This document shows positions 1 to 11,205 of a DNA stretch of 64,000 nt, piece by piece. The translations under genes were made by a program, and so were the position numbers. The notes under the pieces were generated by a model. The model saw only the letters and a list, made by a program, of their open reading frames with translations. It did no database searches and was not told the origin of the DNA. Each line of letters begins with the position of its first letter. Position 1 is the stretch's first letter. This DNA is from an uncultured Clostridia bacterium (GTDB lineage: Bacteria; Bacillota; Clostridia; TANB77; CAG-508), in the NCBI GenBank assembly GCA_948896235.1, contig CAQUUC010000002.1, forward strand, positions 216,272-280,271, given 5' to 3'.

Positions 1-3000
1 TAAATTGTGTTCCAGATTTTCTTTGTTCTTATATTTTTAATATAAAATTCTATTCCTTGCGGATATTCATTAGTTGATTTATATCTATTTACTAAAATAT
101 CTTTATATTTACTAAAGCCTTCTCCTTTTTCGTTTATTGCTATAGTATAATTATCGTTTGCAATAACATTAAAATTATTTAAATGTGGATTTAACTTTGT
201 AAAGACACGTTCAGTATAATTTTCATAGTCTATATTTTTTAGTTTCTGTATTTTTTCTTTCTTTTCTTTTGTTATAATAACGTCTTCTGGCATTTTTTCT
301 TGTAATAGTATGTCTACTGCTTTTATTTCTGGATTTCCTATAAATCTTTCTTGTAGGATGTTGTTATTTATTAAATTATTTATTGATAATAGTATTAAAG
401 CTTGATGGTGTGCCATATAGGTTTTTACTGTTTCAAATTTATGCTTATTTCTTACTCTTTCTGGCGTATAATCTATTGCTTCATAAAAACCGTATTTCCC
501 ATACATACCACACTTTTCTAACTCTTTTAAGTTTTTTACTACCTCTTTTGGAATGTCTGGAATTGCAAGTATTGACCCATATGATGATACTACCATCTCA
601 TCAGCAAGTCCTCTTTTTAACCCAAGCCAAGGAATACCAAAGGCTTTATATTGGTAATTTGAATTTAGATCTTTTAGATTAAAAGCTGATTCTGAAATTC
701 CCCAAGTAATTCCTAGTTTTTTCGCATATTCTTTTTGACTCATAATCATAAATTTACAAGATTCATCTAATAAAGAGCCTTCATATTTTGGTATGTTTAT
801 ATTAGGCATTAAATATTCAAATGCTGTTCCAGACCAAGATACTAGTCCTTTATATCCAAACATTTCTGTTAGTGTTCTACTCAAGTTTTGCCAGTGTTTT
901 GTAGGAATATCGTGACTAGCTATTGCAACTAAGCTTGCTTGTCTTGCTTCAGATGCAAGTAAATCATAATAGGAATCTGTTAGTTTATTTTCTTCTATAT
1001 TGAAACCTATTGAGAATAGTCTTTTTTCATAATCATACAAGGGTTTAAAGTCCGTTTTTTCTATTAAATTTGTTATTATTTCTATTAAATTTTGTATTGT
1101 TTGTATATCTATTTGTTCTTTTTTTTCTATTAACACATGCCTTAGAAATTCTTTTAATGTGTATAGATAGCCTATGAAATTTCCACTATCTACTGTAGAA
1201 ATATATCTTGGAATTAGTGGTTGTAAATTTTCTATATTGTACCAATTGTATAGATGTCCATTCCATTTTGATAGTTTTTGTATTGTTTCTAACATATTTT
1301 TTATCATTATAATTGTTTTTTCTAATTCTATATATCCTAAATCATATGCAGATACAACGCTTAATAAGCCCAAGCCTATATTAGTTGATGATGTTCTTTT
1401 AACAATTTTATTTGCTCTATCTTCTTGGTAATTATCTGGTGGAAGATAATTATTTTCTTTGTTTATATAACTATCAAAATAATCCCAAGTTTTTTTACCT
1501 ATTTCTACTATATATTTTATTTCTTCATTTGATAATTCTTTTACTTTTGCCTTTTTTATTTCTTCTTTACTTATATAACATGCAAGTTTTGGTCCTACAA
1601 GCCATAATATGCATATTGCATATAAACCTAAATTTATAATATAAGGTTCTATTAAAAATAATATAAGTAATCCTACTATTCCTAAGATTACATTTATATA
1701 CATAGATTTATAATATGAAATACAATCTGTTTTTGCATGAGCTTCTGCATCCTCTGCAGTTGTCCATTGTAGAAGATGTTTTTTGGAAACTGTCATTCTA
1801 TAAATTGTTCTTACTATTGCATCTAAAGAAATATATGCTTTATATGGTAAAAATGAAATTTCTAATATTCCTCTAAATATACTTGCCTTTATAAGAGAAA
1901 TTGTTTTTGAAAAATATTTGTGTGATACTTTTCTATCTTCTTTTTGTATTATATAAGATATCAAATCAAGTATTGTTGATATTAATAGGCAAGTTAACAT
2001 CACAGTAATTACTGGCCATACTTTTATTCCAAAAAACATCTTAACTAAAGCTGTTACTATTATTGTTAATATTACAAATATCTCTACCAAACTTCTTCTT
2101 AAATTATCTAATATTTTGAATTTTGATAATAGTTTTAATGGATTTTTCTTTTTTACTCCTTTTTTATCTTTTATATTTGGCATAATCCATCTTATGATTT
2201 GCCAATCCCCTCTAATCCATCTTGCCTGTCTTTTAATATAAGCATTGTATTTATATGGATAACCATCTAATAATAAAATATCATTCGCAAGAGCACATCT
2301 TAAATAGCTTCCTTCTAATAAATCGTGACTTAATACAGTGTTGTCTGGTATTTCTTCTTTTAGTATATTTGAAAATATTTCTAAATCATATATTCCTTTT
2401 CCTGTAAAAATTCCTTCATTAAAATTATCTTGATATATGTCTGATATTGCATTAGCATACGTATCTACTCCTCCTGAACCTGCAAATATCTTTGTAAATA
2501 AGCTCTTTCTTGCTGATACTAAGTCAATTCCTATTCTAGGTTGTATTAAAGCATGTCCCTTAATTACTATGTCTTGACTACTATCTAATTCAGGTTTGTT
2601 TAATATATGTGATATAGCTCCTATTAGTTCTAGCCCTGAATTTAATACTAAATTTGTATCTGAGTCTAAGGTTATTATATATTTTATTTTAGGAAGTTTG
2701 TTTTCTTTTTTCCAATTTTCTATGGTGTTTTCTCTAAAGGGATTTTCTATTTTTCCAAGAAGATAATCATTTAGTCCGATTAATCATTCCTCTTTTTCTT
2801 TCCCAACCTAAATAACAACCTTCTTTATCATTCCATTCTCTTTTCCTATATATAAATTGAAATTTTTCCATTCCATTGTTTGGATATTTTTTATTTAATC
2901 TTTCTGTTTCTTCTATACCTATTTTTATTATTTCTTCATCTATTTCTTCTGTTTCTTTTGAAGATTCGCTTGCATCTCCAAGAAGTGTAAAATATAAGTT

Positions 3001-4527
3001 TTCTGTTTTGTTTGCAAGATAAAATACTTCCAATTTTGAAATTAAGTCTTTTACTTTATTAGCTGATTTTAGTATAGTAGGAATTATTACCATAGTCGAA
3101 GCTTCTTCTGGTATTCCATCTGTAAAATCCATTTTAGGTATTACACTGGGTTTTACAATTTTATTTAATATATATTGTATAATTTCTGTTGATATCTGTG
3201 ATGTAGGAATAAGTGTTATTAAGAATATAATTATCCCTAATATTACATTTGTTTGCTTAAATATATAGTATGAGATAAGCCCTGATATTAATATTGAAAG
3301 TAATATAATTGATAATATATATAATGGTACATTATTTTTTGGTTGCCTTGGTTTTTTATTTGTTTGTAATACTTTATATAATTCATTTATACCTTCACCG
3401 AATTAAGTAATAACCTATATGTGATGTTTTTTCATTATTTATTTTTAATTCCTCGCTCTTGTCAAAAGCAATTTCTGCTAGTTCTAGAGCTTTTTGTGTA
3501 ATATATAATTCAGATATTTTAGTTCTTTTTGATATTTCCTTTATTTTGTTTCTATAGTACGCTTTTGTTTTGTAGTCCATCTTTTCATAGACACCTATAG
3601 GATCTTTCTTTAATAATTCTTCTACTCCATTTATATCTTCAAAAATCTCTTGTAAATTTATTCGACCGTATTTCTTTTATACTTTTTATACAGTTTCCAA
3701 TCATTACTTTTTTTACTGCTATATCAAAATGCTCTTTTCTTATTATTTCTGATACTGTTGTTCCCATTTTCATTACTTGTTCTTCCAAAATTTTCAGATA
3801 GCTTGATGCTTTTTTGCCATATCTTTTTAATCTATATGACATATATTCTATAAATGGATATTTCATTTGCCCAGATTCTAATATCTTTGTTTTGTAGCTT
3901 GATCTTCCGCCCATATTTTTGATCATATGGCGTTTTATACTCTACTAATCTTTCTATTATATCTTCTACTCTATATTTTTGTATTTGGCTTGAATATATT
4001 TTTTCACATACATTTCTAATGTTTTCTATGATTGCAATTTGTAAAAATATTCCTATACTCCAGATTTCCTCCATATTTAGTGTTTTTTTGTTTTGATATG
4101 CTTTTAAATAATCTTCTAGAGTATGAGAATCTATTCTTCCTTCTGTATAACAAACAATTTCTGTAGCAAGTACATATATTCTTGCATAGCCTTGATAGGC
4201 ACCTCCAGCAATTCCTAATAAGTTTTTATATTTTTTTGGTGTTAATTCTTTTATTATAGTTTTTACTGTTTCTTCAATTATATAATAGTTATCTAAAAGC
4301 CATTCTCCTGCCGGATGTATATTTATTCCTTTTTTTAAGTGTTCATTTAATATTTCATACGTTTCTTCTATAAATTTAAAATTTTCTTGTAATCTTGGTA
4401 TTGGATAGGTTTCAATATTTGATTCTTCTTTTAATATATGGTCTGAAGCTATTTTTTCTAAATAACTTTCTAATTGATGTTTATCTAATAGTGCTCCTTT
4501 TATATTTAAGGTTTTTGCTAATTTCAA
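1..4527 (-). CDS. Cyclic beta-glucan synthase-like protein (NdvB/GH94 type), 3' end outside window
   Basis: Very large membrane glycan enzyme of the NdvB/ChvB type, a family that builds cyclic beta-glucans with a membrane glucosyltransferase and a GH94 phosphorylase part. The reading frame is broken four times, each time at an in-frame CGG (3907-3909, 3666-3668, 3398-3400, 2776-2778). Skipping the C each time gives one continuous protein: a helical N-terminal part, membrane helices around 3200-3340, a WERKRG motif beside the last shift, LDSDTN near 2665, RQARWIRGDWQ near 2210, further membrane helices to about 1620, then a long C-terminal part running off position 1. AGGAG lies 10 nt ahead of a TTG at 4527, which I prefer over the GTG at 4536 that sits only 1 nt from it. 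It follows the amidase gene on the same strand. Family is fairly sure; the exact glycan is not. Confidence 0.85.
2776..2778 (-). other. CGG +1 shift site (CGGA) in ndvB-like gene
   Basis: AAT CGG ACT is read as AAT (C) GGA CTA, giving GMIN-GLNDYLLG. Confidence 0.9.
3398..3400 (-). other. CGG +1 shift site (CGGT) in ndvB-like gene
   Basis: ATT CGG TGA is read as ATT (C) GGT GAA, giving GYYLI-GEGINEL; the unshifted frame stops at once. Confidence 0.92.
3666..3668 (-). other. CGG +1 shift site (CGGT) in ndvB-like gene
   Basis: ATA CGG TCG is read as ATA (C) GGT CGA, giving SIKEI-GRINLQEIF. Confidence 0.9.
3907..3909 (-). other. CGG +1 shift site (CGGA) in ndvB-like gene
   Basis: GGG CGG AAG is read as GGG (C) GGA AGA, giving DQKYG-GRSSYKTK. 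Confidence 0.9.
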
Positions 4528-4622
4528 AAAACTCACGCTCCTAATGATATGTAATTTTTTAAAATTAGCTTTTCCATTTTCTTTAATTTTTATGCAATTT
4601 TTGAATTTTGTTTAAATTATTC

Positions 4623-5335
4623 TTATTCGTAAAAATAATTTATAATTCCAGTATAAATTCCCCAAGCAAGTTTATTTTGATATTCATCCATAAGTAATAA
4701 TTTTTCTTCTTCTGGATTCGATAAAAATCCACATTCTACAATACTTGTTGGAATTTCTACATTTTTCATTATATATACATTATCAAGTTTTAGCGGAACT
4801 CTTTTATTTTCCCTTTTAATTGCTTCATTTAATGAATTCTGTAAATTTGTTGCCAGTTTTTGACTTTGTTCATCTCCTTGCTTATAAAAAGTTTGCCATC
4901 CATAATACTGTGATTCAGGTATTTTATTTAAATGTATACTTACAAATATATCAGCACTAGATGAGTTTCCAATTTTAACTCTATTTTTTATGTCTGATAC
5001 TTTTTTTTGTCTTAACGTTTTTGCCTCTTGTTCATATATTGCATTTTCATCTGACCTAGTTAAAATAACTGTACAACCTGCTTGTTCTAATAAATTTTGA
5101 ACTTTTAACACTATTTTCAAATTTGTGTCTGCTTCTGTCGTACCATTTTGTGATTGCGCTCCTTCATCTTCTCCGTCCGATGTCCTGCATCTAATACTAC
5201 CACTTTATTTGTAACTGGTAGACTTACTGTTTGAATGGTTTTATTTAAATTTTCTGTACTTAAGAAGTATGTAAAAACTGAGACAAATACCACTAATATA
5301 ATAAATAGTATTCTCTTTTTGGGTAATATTATCAT
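4623..5335 (-). CDS. cwlD: N-acetylmuramoyl-L-alanine amidase, CwlD-like, with two adjacent CGG shifts
   Basis: Zinc amidase (Amidase_3 fold) of about 236 residues, which cuts the stem peptide from muramic acid in peptidoglycan. Length, the N-terminal membrane anchor and the SIHLN...GWQTFY segment fit the spore-cortex amidase CwlD. Two in-frame CGG codons only one base apart (5177-5179, then 5173-5175) must both be read as C+GGA. This gives DAGHGGEDEGA, the family's zinc-binding motif; without the shifts the protein stops soon after. The other zinc ligand region (SIHLN) and the catalytic Glu (IVECGFLSN) lie in the second frame. The start ATG follows a GGGGG that is also the 3' arm of the upstream terminator. 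CwlD specifically is inferred; the amidase call is firm. Confidence 0.9.
5173..5179 (-). other. Double CGG +1 shift site in amidase gene
   Basis: CAT CGG ACGGAG is read as CAT (C) GGA (C) GGA GAA: two shifts seven bases apart, restoring AGHGGED. Confidence 0.95.
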
Positions 5336-5339
5336 AACA

Positions 5340-5390
5340 AAAAACCCCCATAAAATATTTGTTATTATTTTATGAGAGTTTTTTTGTTTT
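5340..5390 (-). terminator. Rho-independent terminator after the GGDEF gene
   Basis: On the minus strand CTCTCATAAAATA pairs with TATTTTATGGGGG and is followed by a T-run. It separates the GGDEF gene from the amidase gene. Confidence 0.75.
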
Positions 5391-5408
5391 ATTACTTATT
5401 ATATTGTA

Positions 5409-6335
5409 TTATTTGTGTCTTCTATCTATTGCATATGAACTTCCTACTGTTGTTTTTGCTATATGTTTTACTTGCGCTCCTGTTTCTCCTATTTCTAGTG
5501 AATTTTTAAATCTTCCTACCTCAGCATCTACTACACCTATAGAAATAGAAGTTAGTGGAAACTGTTCTATAATTCCACGTCTATTTGCAACTTCTACATA
5601 TCCTCTTAAAGCATCTTCTTTTGTAAAGTATTCTAGCACTTTTTCATCAAATTCTTTTATTACATTTTTGCATATTTGTTCATAATCTACACCTGATACA
5701 AGTGCTATAAAATCGTCTCCTCCTATATGACCTACAAAACTTGATTCTGGGTCACTTGCATGAATATTTTTTACAATAGTTCTTGCAGTAAATTTAATTA
5801 TTTCATCACCTTTTGCAAAACCATATAAATCATTATAAGATTTGAAGTTATCTAAATCAAAATAAAGTATTGCAAAAGGTTCCTTTTTCAAAAGCCTCTT
5901 TTTTATTTCTGTTTGTATTTGTACGTTTCCAGGTAATCCTGTTAATGGGCTTACTCTTCTATTTGTGTACATCAATCTTACTATATTTTTTATTGTATAA
6001 TATAAATAATCTATATCTATAGGTTTTACTATATAATATTCTACACATAATTTTAATATTGAAATTCTATGCTCTTTATCGTCATTTTCTCCTATTACTA
6101 CAATTGGAGTAATACTATTGTCATCGTCTTCTCTTATTCTTTTACATAGTTCTATTATATCTTTATTTATACTATCTTCATTTATTATTATTAATGATGG
6201 TATATTTTTTAAAGCTATTTCTATGTCTTTAGTTTCTACTCTTTTAAAGTTATACTCTTTTTCATTTTTAAAGACTTCTTTTAACATTTTTAGTTTTTTT
6301 GTATCATCATCTATTATATAGATTTCTTGTACCAT
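5409..6335 (-). CDS. Diguanylate cyclase with degenerate receiver domain
   Basis: A 308-residue regulator: a receiver-like domain (about 1-120) followed by a GGDEF domain (about 135-300) that makes cyclic di-GMP from GTP. The active-site loop reads GGDDF near residue 205, a conservative variant expected to be active. The receiver keeps the acidic cluster (IIDDD near residue 9) and the late Lys (VKP), but the usual phospho-Asp position after LIII is Asn (about residue 52), so it is unlikely to be controlled by phosphorylation. AAGGAG sits 6 nt before the ATG. A terminator follows. No EAL or HD-GYP partner is seen in the window. Confidence 0.9.
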   Translation of the reverse strand: MVQEIYIIDDDTKKLKMLKEVFKNEKEYNFKRVETKDIEIALKNIPSLIIINEDSINKDIIELCKRIREDDDNSITPIVVIGENDDKEHRISILKLCVEYYIVKPIDIDYLYYTIKNIVRLMYTNRRVSPLTGLPGNVQIQTEIKKRLLKKEPFAILYFDLDNFKSYNDLYGFAKGDEIIKFTARTIVKNIHASDPESSFVGHIGGDDFIALVSGVDYEQICKNVIKEFDEKVLEYFTKEDALRGYVEVANRRGIIEQFPLTSISIGVVDAEVGRFKNSLEIGETGAQVKHIAKTTVGSSYAIDRRHK

Positions 6336-6345
6336 ATTTTTCTCC

Positions 6346-7125
6346 TTATTTATTTTTTCCTCGTATGCTTTCTCTTTTGTCTTTTAAAAATTCATTTATT
6401 TTTTCTATTGCCTCAGATTTCATAGTTGGAAACGCTTTTTTTAACCTATTTGTCTGTTTCAATAGTTTTCTTTTTATTATTGCTTGTTTATATTTTAAAT
6501 CTTCTATTGCAAGTTGTAATGTTTCTTTGTTTATTTGTTTTGTTTCTAGTTCATCTATCTTTTCTTTTATCGTATTTGTTATTTCTTTTAGTTTTTCAAG
6601 TTTTATAGTTATATTTTTCACTTTTACTATACTTACAATTAAATCTACTAACATGATAATTGATAGTGTTACACTTAAAAATAATAAGTCATTTAGTCGT
6701 ATCATATCTATTTTTTCTGCTATGAATGGATGCATATATCTTATAAAGATTACTCCTAGAAATCCCCAGAATAGTGAATTCATTAGACATACTCGTCCTT
6801 TAATGTTAAACTTGTTTTTTGTATAATCCCAATATTTTGCATGAAATATTTTTTCTAACATCCATCCAACTAAATATTCCCATATTGATAATACAAAGAA
6901 TGCAATTATAAATAGTAGTATTGGTCTGTCTTTAAACCCTTGTAAGAACAAGAACATTATTATTGCGCCAAAACCATAGATTGGACAAAATGGTCCATAC
7001 AAGAACCCACTATTTACTGGTTTTTTTTGTATTACTGTTTTTAGAACTGATTCCATAACCCATCCTAAAAAGGAATATACTATGAAATACATTATAATTT
7101 TAACAATATATATATAATTTTCCAT
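6346..7125 (-). CDS. Putative ABC-transporter type IV membrane protein (CmpB-like family)
   Basis: A 259-residue protein with several membrane segments in the first 170 residues and a charged coiled-coil-like tail. The N-terminal YSFLGWVMES and SGFLYGPFCPIYGFG motifs are those of the uncharacterised family often labelled putative ABC transporter type IV (CmpB-like). Substrate and real role are unknown. It ends only about 10 nt before the GGDEF gene begins, so the two are probably co-transcribed. GAAAGGA precedes the ATG. Confidence 0.75.
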   Translation of the reverse strand: MENYIYIVKIIMYFIVYSFLGWVMESVLKTVIQKKPVNSGFLYGPFCPIYGFGAIIMFLFLQGFKDRPILLFIIAFFVLSIWEYLVGWMLEKIFHAKYWDYTKNKFNIKGRVCLMNSLFWGFLGVIFIRYMHPFIAEKIDMIRLNDLLFLSVTLSIIMLVDLIVSIVKVKNITIKLEKLKEITNTIKEKIDELETKQINKETLQLAIEDLKYKQAIIKRKLLKQTNRLKKAFPTMKSEAIEKINEFLKDKRESIRGKNK

Positions 7126-7148
7126 GCTGTTTTCCTTTCGCTGTTTTT

Positions 7149-8066
7149 TTAGTTAATTATTTTTACTTTTTTACTTGTTTTTCCGCCATCTTGATTTTCT
7201 GCTGTTATTTCCATATAATTCTCGCCTTTTTGTATTGCTTGTTTGTATTCTATTACAGTTTTATTTCCATAATTTATTTGATATTTTTGTCCATTTAATG
7301 TATAGTCTATTACTTTTAAACCTGTTTCATCTTCTGCTCTAATAATTAGTATATCTCCTTGTTTTTTGAAACTTAATGTTGGGCTCTTTATTCCTTTTAC
7401 TTCTAGCTCTTTTGATGAAGTAATATTTCCTACATTAACAGCTTCTACTTTTAAAGTATTTTGTCCTAATGGAATTTCAACTACTTGTTCTATTAAGTTT
7501 TTATTATCTGTATTTGCTTCAATTTTTGTAGGTTCATCATTATTCCATGAATAATTTACATACTGTAAATCAGTTTTATCTTGTACTGTTATTTTTATTT
7601 TATTATCTGTGGTTAGCTTTAACTCAATAACTGGTTTTCCATCACCTTCAACGATATATTCTTTTTGGAATTTTGTTTCTTTTCCATTTATATCTATAAC
7701 TGTTAAGTTTAATATGTTTGTTCCAAATGGTAAATCTATTGTTTTTGATAAGCTTGTACTATTTTCTCCTTCAATTATGTTGTCTCCTTCATCATTCCAT
7801 CTGTATACTATTTTTGAAATTACTATATTAGAGTTAACTTCTATTAAGATTTTCTCTTCTTGTTTTGTAATATTTACATCTGGTGCTTTATCTATAACTT
7901 GGTCTTGTCCTCCTGTTGCATTATTGTTTGTAACAAGGTAATATATCCCTAGTCCTATCAATATAATAGCAAATATCATAATTGCTACTACAAAAAATTT
8001 AATGATTTTTCCTATTTCAACAGGACCTTTTTCTTTTCTATTTTCTGTTTGTAGAATTTGATTCAT
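7149..8066 (-). CDS. Membrane-anchored protein with Ig-like repeats, unknown function
   Basis: About 305 residues: a short cytosolic N-terminus, one membrane helix (about residues 24-50), then an extracellular part of about three repeated beta-rich modules of roughly 80 residues, each carrying a YxWN- or YTLNG-like centre (KIVYRWNDEG, LQYVNYSWNN, LKVIDYTLNG) and a later NxLxVxAxN-type strand. The modules look like bacterial Ig-like domains. The start is placed at the internal ATG (8066), which has AAAGGT upstream; an in-frame ATG 24 nt earlier lacks a good ribosome site. It lies directly upstream of the CmpB-like gene. I do not recognise a specific function. Confidence 0.7.
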   Translation of the reverse strand: MNQILQTENRKEKGPVEIGKIIKFFVVAIMIFAIILIGLGIYYLVTNNNATGGQDQVIDKAPDVNITKQEEKILIEVNSNIVISKIVYRWNDEGDNIIEGENSTSLSKTIDLPFGTNILNLTVIDINGKETKFQKEYIVEGDGKPVIELKLTTDNKIKITVQDKTDLQYVNYSWNNDEPTKIEANTDNKNLIEQVVEIPLGQNTLKVEAVNVGNITSSKELEVKGIKSPTLSFKKQGDILIIRAEDETGLKVIDYTLNGQKYQINYGNKTVIEYKQAIQKGENYMEITAENQDGGKTSKKVKIIN

Positions 8067-8194
8067 TCTTACCTTTACACCTCTTTCCAATTCAAGAAAA
8101 ATTATATCATAAGCAATTTTAGTTGTAAATATTATATGAAAAAAATGAATGATACTTTATTATTTAACTGAATATATAACGATAAAAACAATTA

Positions 8195-8236
8195 AATAAA
8201 AAGACTTTTGGCAATTAATTGTCAAAAGTCTTGTAG
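8195..8236 (-). terminator. Rho-independent terminator after the histidine kinase
   Basis: On the minus strand AAGACTTTTG pairs with CAAAAGTCTT around an AATTAATT loop region, followed by TTTTATTT. Confidence 0.7.
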
Positions 8237-8239
8237 TTG

Positions 8240-10316
8240 TCAAAATTCCCCGTCCCCATTGACAACCTTAAATTGTATTACTACCTTAAATAAATCTCCA
8301 TCTAAGTATATATTGAATTTTCCTTTTTGAAGTGTTGTTAATGATTTTGCTATTGATATTCCAAGTCCTGACCCTTCCGTTGTTCTTGCAGAGTCTCCTC
8401 TTACAAATCTTTGCATTAATTCGTCTACGCTTATATTTAATTTGTCTTTTGAAATATTTTTTAGTTCAATTTTTACAATATCATTTTCTTTTTTTACATC
8501 TACATATACACGTGAATTTTCTAAAGCATATTTTGATATGTTTACATACATATTTTCCATTACTCTAAACATGTATCTTGAATCTGCTTTAATATACACT
8601 TCTGTATCTGGTAAGTTTTCGATTATTTCTAGTCTTCTTTGTTCAAATTTATCTTCAAATTCTCCACGTACTTGTTTTATTAATTCTTTAACATTTAGTT
8701 TTTCTATGTTTAGTTTTATATTTCCAGAGGATGCTTTTGATGCTTCTACTAAGTCTTCTGTTAGCTTTTTTAGCCTTTGTGATTTGTTATCTAATATTTC
8801 TAGATATTCTTTTACTTTTTCATTTTCTATATTTTCTTGTTTCATTAGGTCTACATAGTTTATTATTGATGTAAGTGGGGTTTTTATATCGTGTGATACG
8901 TTTGTTATTAATTCTGTTTTTAATCTTTCGCTTTTCATTGCTTCTTCTATTGCGTTAGTAAGTCCTCCTGATATGTCGTTTAACCAATGTGCAACTTCTT
9001 TTGATTCCCCTCTATATTCTTCCTCATTTAATGGTTGTGAATCTTTGTTTCCATCATACATATTTTTAATTTTTTCTTTTATTTTTTTTGTTTTGTTTAA
9101 TCTATCTATTAGCATTTTTAATGTTACACCCCATACTGCTATTAACCAAAAAATATATATTGCACCATCAGTTATGAATTTAATTGTTAAAACCAGTTGT
9201 ATTATATAAAAGGCTCCAAAGATTACAATTAATTTTCCCGTTGTATTTATGTCTGTTAGCATATTGCTAGTACTTCTTTTTATCCATTTTGCAAATTTGT
9301 ATATAAGAGTATTTTTCCAAAATACTTTTGCTTTAATTCTTCTTACAATTGTTACTCCTGTTATTGTGATAGTTATATACATTACTATTCCTAACACAAA
9401 ACATAGACTTATTATTGTATCTATCATTCTACTGCTTATGCTTGTATAGTCTATCCCTATACTCATACCACCAAATAGAAATAATGCTTCTATTCCTATT
9501 AATATTAAAGCTACTGTTCCTACTATCTCAAGTGGAATATTGTCTAACGAATTTAAGTAAATTGCTTCTTCTCCTTTTTTATGTCCTATACTAATTATTA
9601 TATAAATAAACATAGCAAGAAATAGAAATGAACTTCTTATAGCAATATTTACTGATGCGTATTCATATGTATTTGATACTAGTTTGTAAACTAAATTGTA
9701 TTTATAGAATTCTGTGCTTTCGTCGTTTACACAGGAATATACTGTATACCCTGCTTTTTCAATTCTTCCGAAGTATCCACTATATGCTATATCTTCAAAT
9801 TTCATTTTTTCTACATTTGTATCTACTTCATTATTATCATAATTCCAAAAGTATTTTTTTGCTTTTATATAAGCCTTCAATTCTTCAACTGTATCTGTAT
9901 GAACTGTTTTAGCTATATTTGTATATGCAGTTCCTGCATCATCTATTATTAAGTATTCATATGTTCTTCTGCTAGTGCTTTCATATTCTATACTCTCTTC
10001 TGCCTCATATTTCATTGTTTCTCCGAATTATTTCATCTTTTCCTGAAGAATTGTTTGCGTCTGAAATCAGTATACTTGTTTTTTTATCTTGATATTCTTT
10101 CATTATTAATATATTATCAATTTCTGAATATATTTTTCTAAAATAGTTTTCGGCAAATCTTTCTGTCTCAAAATATGTAATTCCACTTTCTATGTCTTCT
10201 TTATATTCGTCATAATATGTTATTGAAAAAGCATTTATTAATATGTTTAAAAACATAAATGGAATTAATATATAACATATACATTTTAATACTACTGAAT
10301 CTTGTAGTTTTTTCAT
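8240..10316 (-). CDS. Sensor histidine kinase, one CGG shift
   Basis: Membrane sensor kinase of about 691 residues, partner of the response regulator just upstream. It has an N-terminal membrane helix, an extracellular sensing part, a block of several membrane helices, then HisKA with the phospho-acceptor in NVSHDIKTPLTS and an HATPase domain ending in EGSGLGISIAKS. The frame breaks at an in-frame CGG (10023-10025) about 100 residues in; skipping C gives ...DEII-G-ETMKYEAEE... and joins the two pieces exactly. Without the shift the kinase would lack its first membrane anchor or its catalytic part. The gene starts about 18 nt after the response regulator. Confidence 0.9.
10023..10025 (-). other. 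CGG +1 shift site (CGGA) in histidine kinase
   Basis: ATT CGG AGA is read as ATT (C) GGA GAA, giving DEII-GETMKYE. Confidence 0.9.
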
Positions 10317-10333
10317 ATTTTATCACGTCCTTT

Positions 10334-11035
10334 TTACTCGTTAATATTTTCGATTTTGTAGCCTATTCCCCATATTACTTTTAAGTATTTAGGTTCTTTT
10401 GGATTTATTTCTATTTTTTCACGTATGTGTCTTATATGTACTGCTATGATATTTTCTGCCCCATAGGCTTCATCTTCCCATACATTTTCATATATTTGGT
10501 TTATTGAAAATACTTTTCCTTTGTTTTTGGTTAAAAATTTTAGTATGTTATATTCTGTTGGAGTTAGTTTTATTTTTCTGCCTTCTACAAATACTTCTTT
10601 GGTAGCATCATTTATTTTTAAATCTCCTGTTTTATATGAATTTTCTTGTTCGTCTTTTATTAAAGATCCTAAATGTGTGTATCTTCTAATTTGAGAATTT
10701 ACTCTTGCTATTAGTTCTAACGGATTAAATGGTTTTGTAATATAGTCATCTGCACCTGTATTTAGTCCATTTATTTTATCGTAGTCTTCTGATTTTGCAG
10801 ACAGCATAATAATTGGTATTCCTTTGTCTTCTCTTATTTTTCTTGCTACTTGTATTCCATTTACTTTAGGCATCATTATATCTAAAATAATTAAGTGTAT
10901 TTCGTTTTTTCTAATGGCTTCTAATGCTTGTTCTCCATTATAAGCTTTTAAAATATTATATCCTTCTTTTGTTAGATAGATTTCTATTGCTTCTACTATT
11001 TCTTTATCATCATCACATACTAAAATATTATACAT
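10334..11035 (-). CDS. OmpR-family response regulator
   Basis: A 233-residue two-component regulator: receiver domain with the acidic pair DDD near residue 8, phospho-acceptor Asp in LIILDIMMP, and Lys in TKPF, then a winged-helix DNA-binding domain (KLTPTEYNILKFL; VWEDEAYGAENIIAVHIRHIREKI). It comes first in an operon with the kinase, about 18 nt apart. AAAGGAG lies 7 nt before the ATG. The signal sensed is unknown. The divergent gene is a SpoVB-like flippase. Confidence 0.93.
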   Translation of the reverse strand: MYNILVCDDDKEIVEAIEIYLTKEGYNILKAYNGEQALEAIRKNEIHLIILDIMMPKVNGIQVARKIREDKGIPIIMLSAKSEDYDKINGLNTGADDYITKPFNPLELIARVNSQIRRYTHLGSLIKDEQENSYKTGDLKINDATKEVFVEGRKIKLTPTEYNILKFLTKNKGKVFSINQIYENVWEDEAYGAENIIAVHIRHIREKIEINPKEPKYLKVIWGIGYKIENINE

Positions 11036-11205
11036 ATAAATTCTCCTTTGTTTTTTTATTATTATATCATTTTTATATGTTTTTTTAAACCCTATATTAT
11101 TTATAACATAGACTTATTAAGAAAAAAGTATATTGTTTATTAATGTTTTCTTAAGGTTATTTATATTGCAAACACTTCATATATTTAACAAGGTGATTTT
11201 GGTTT

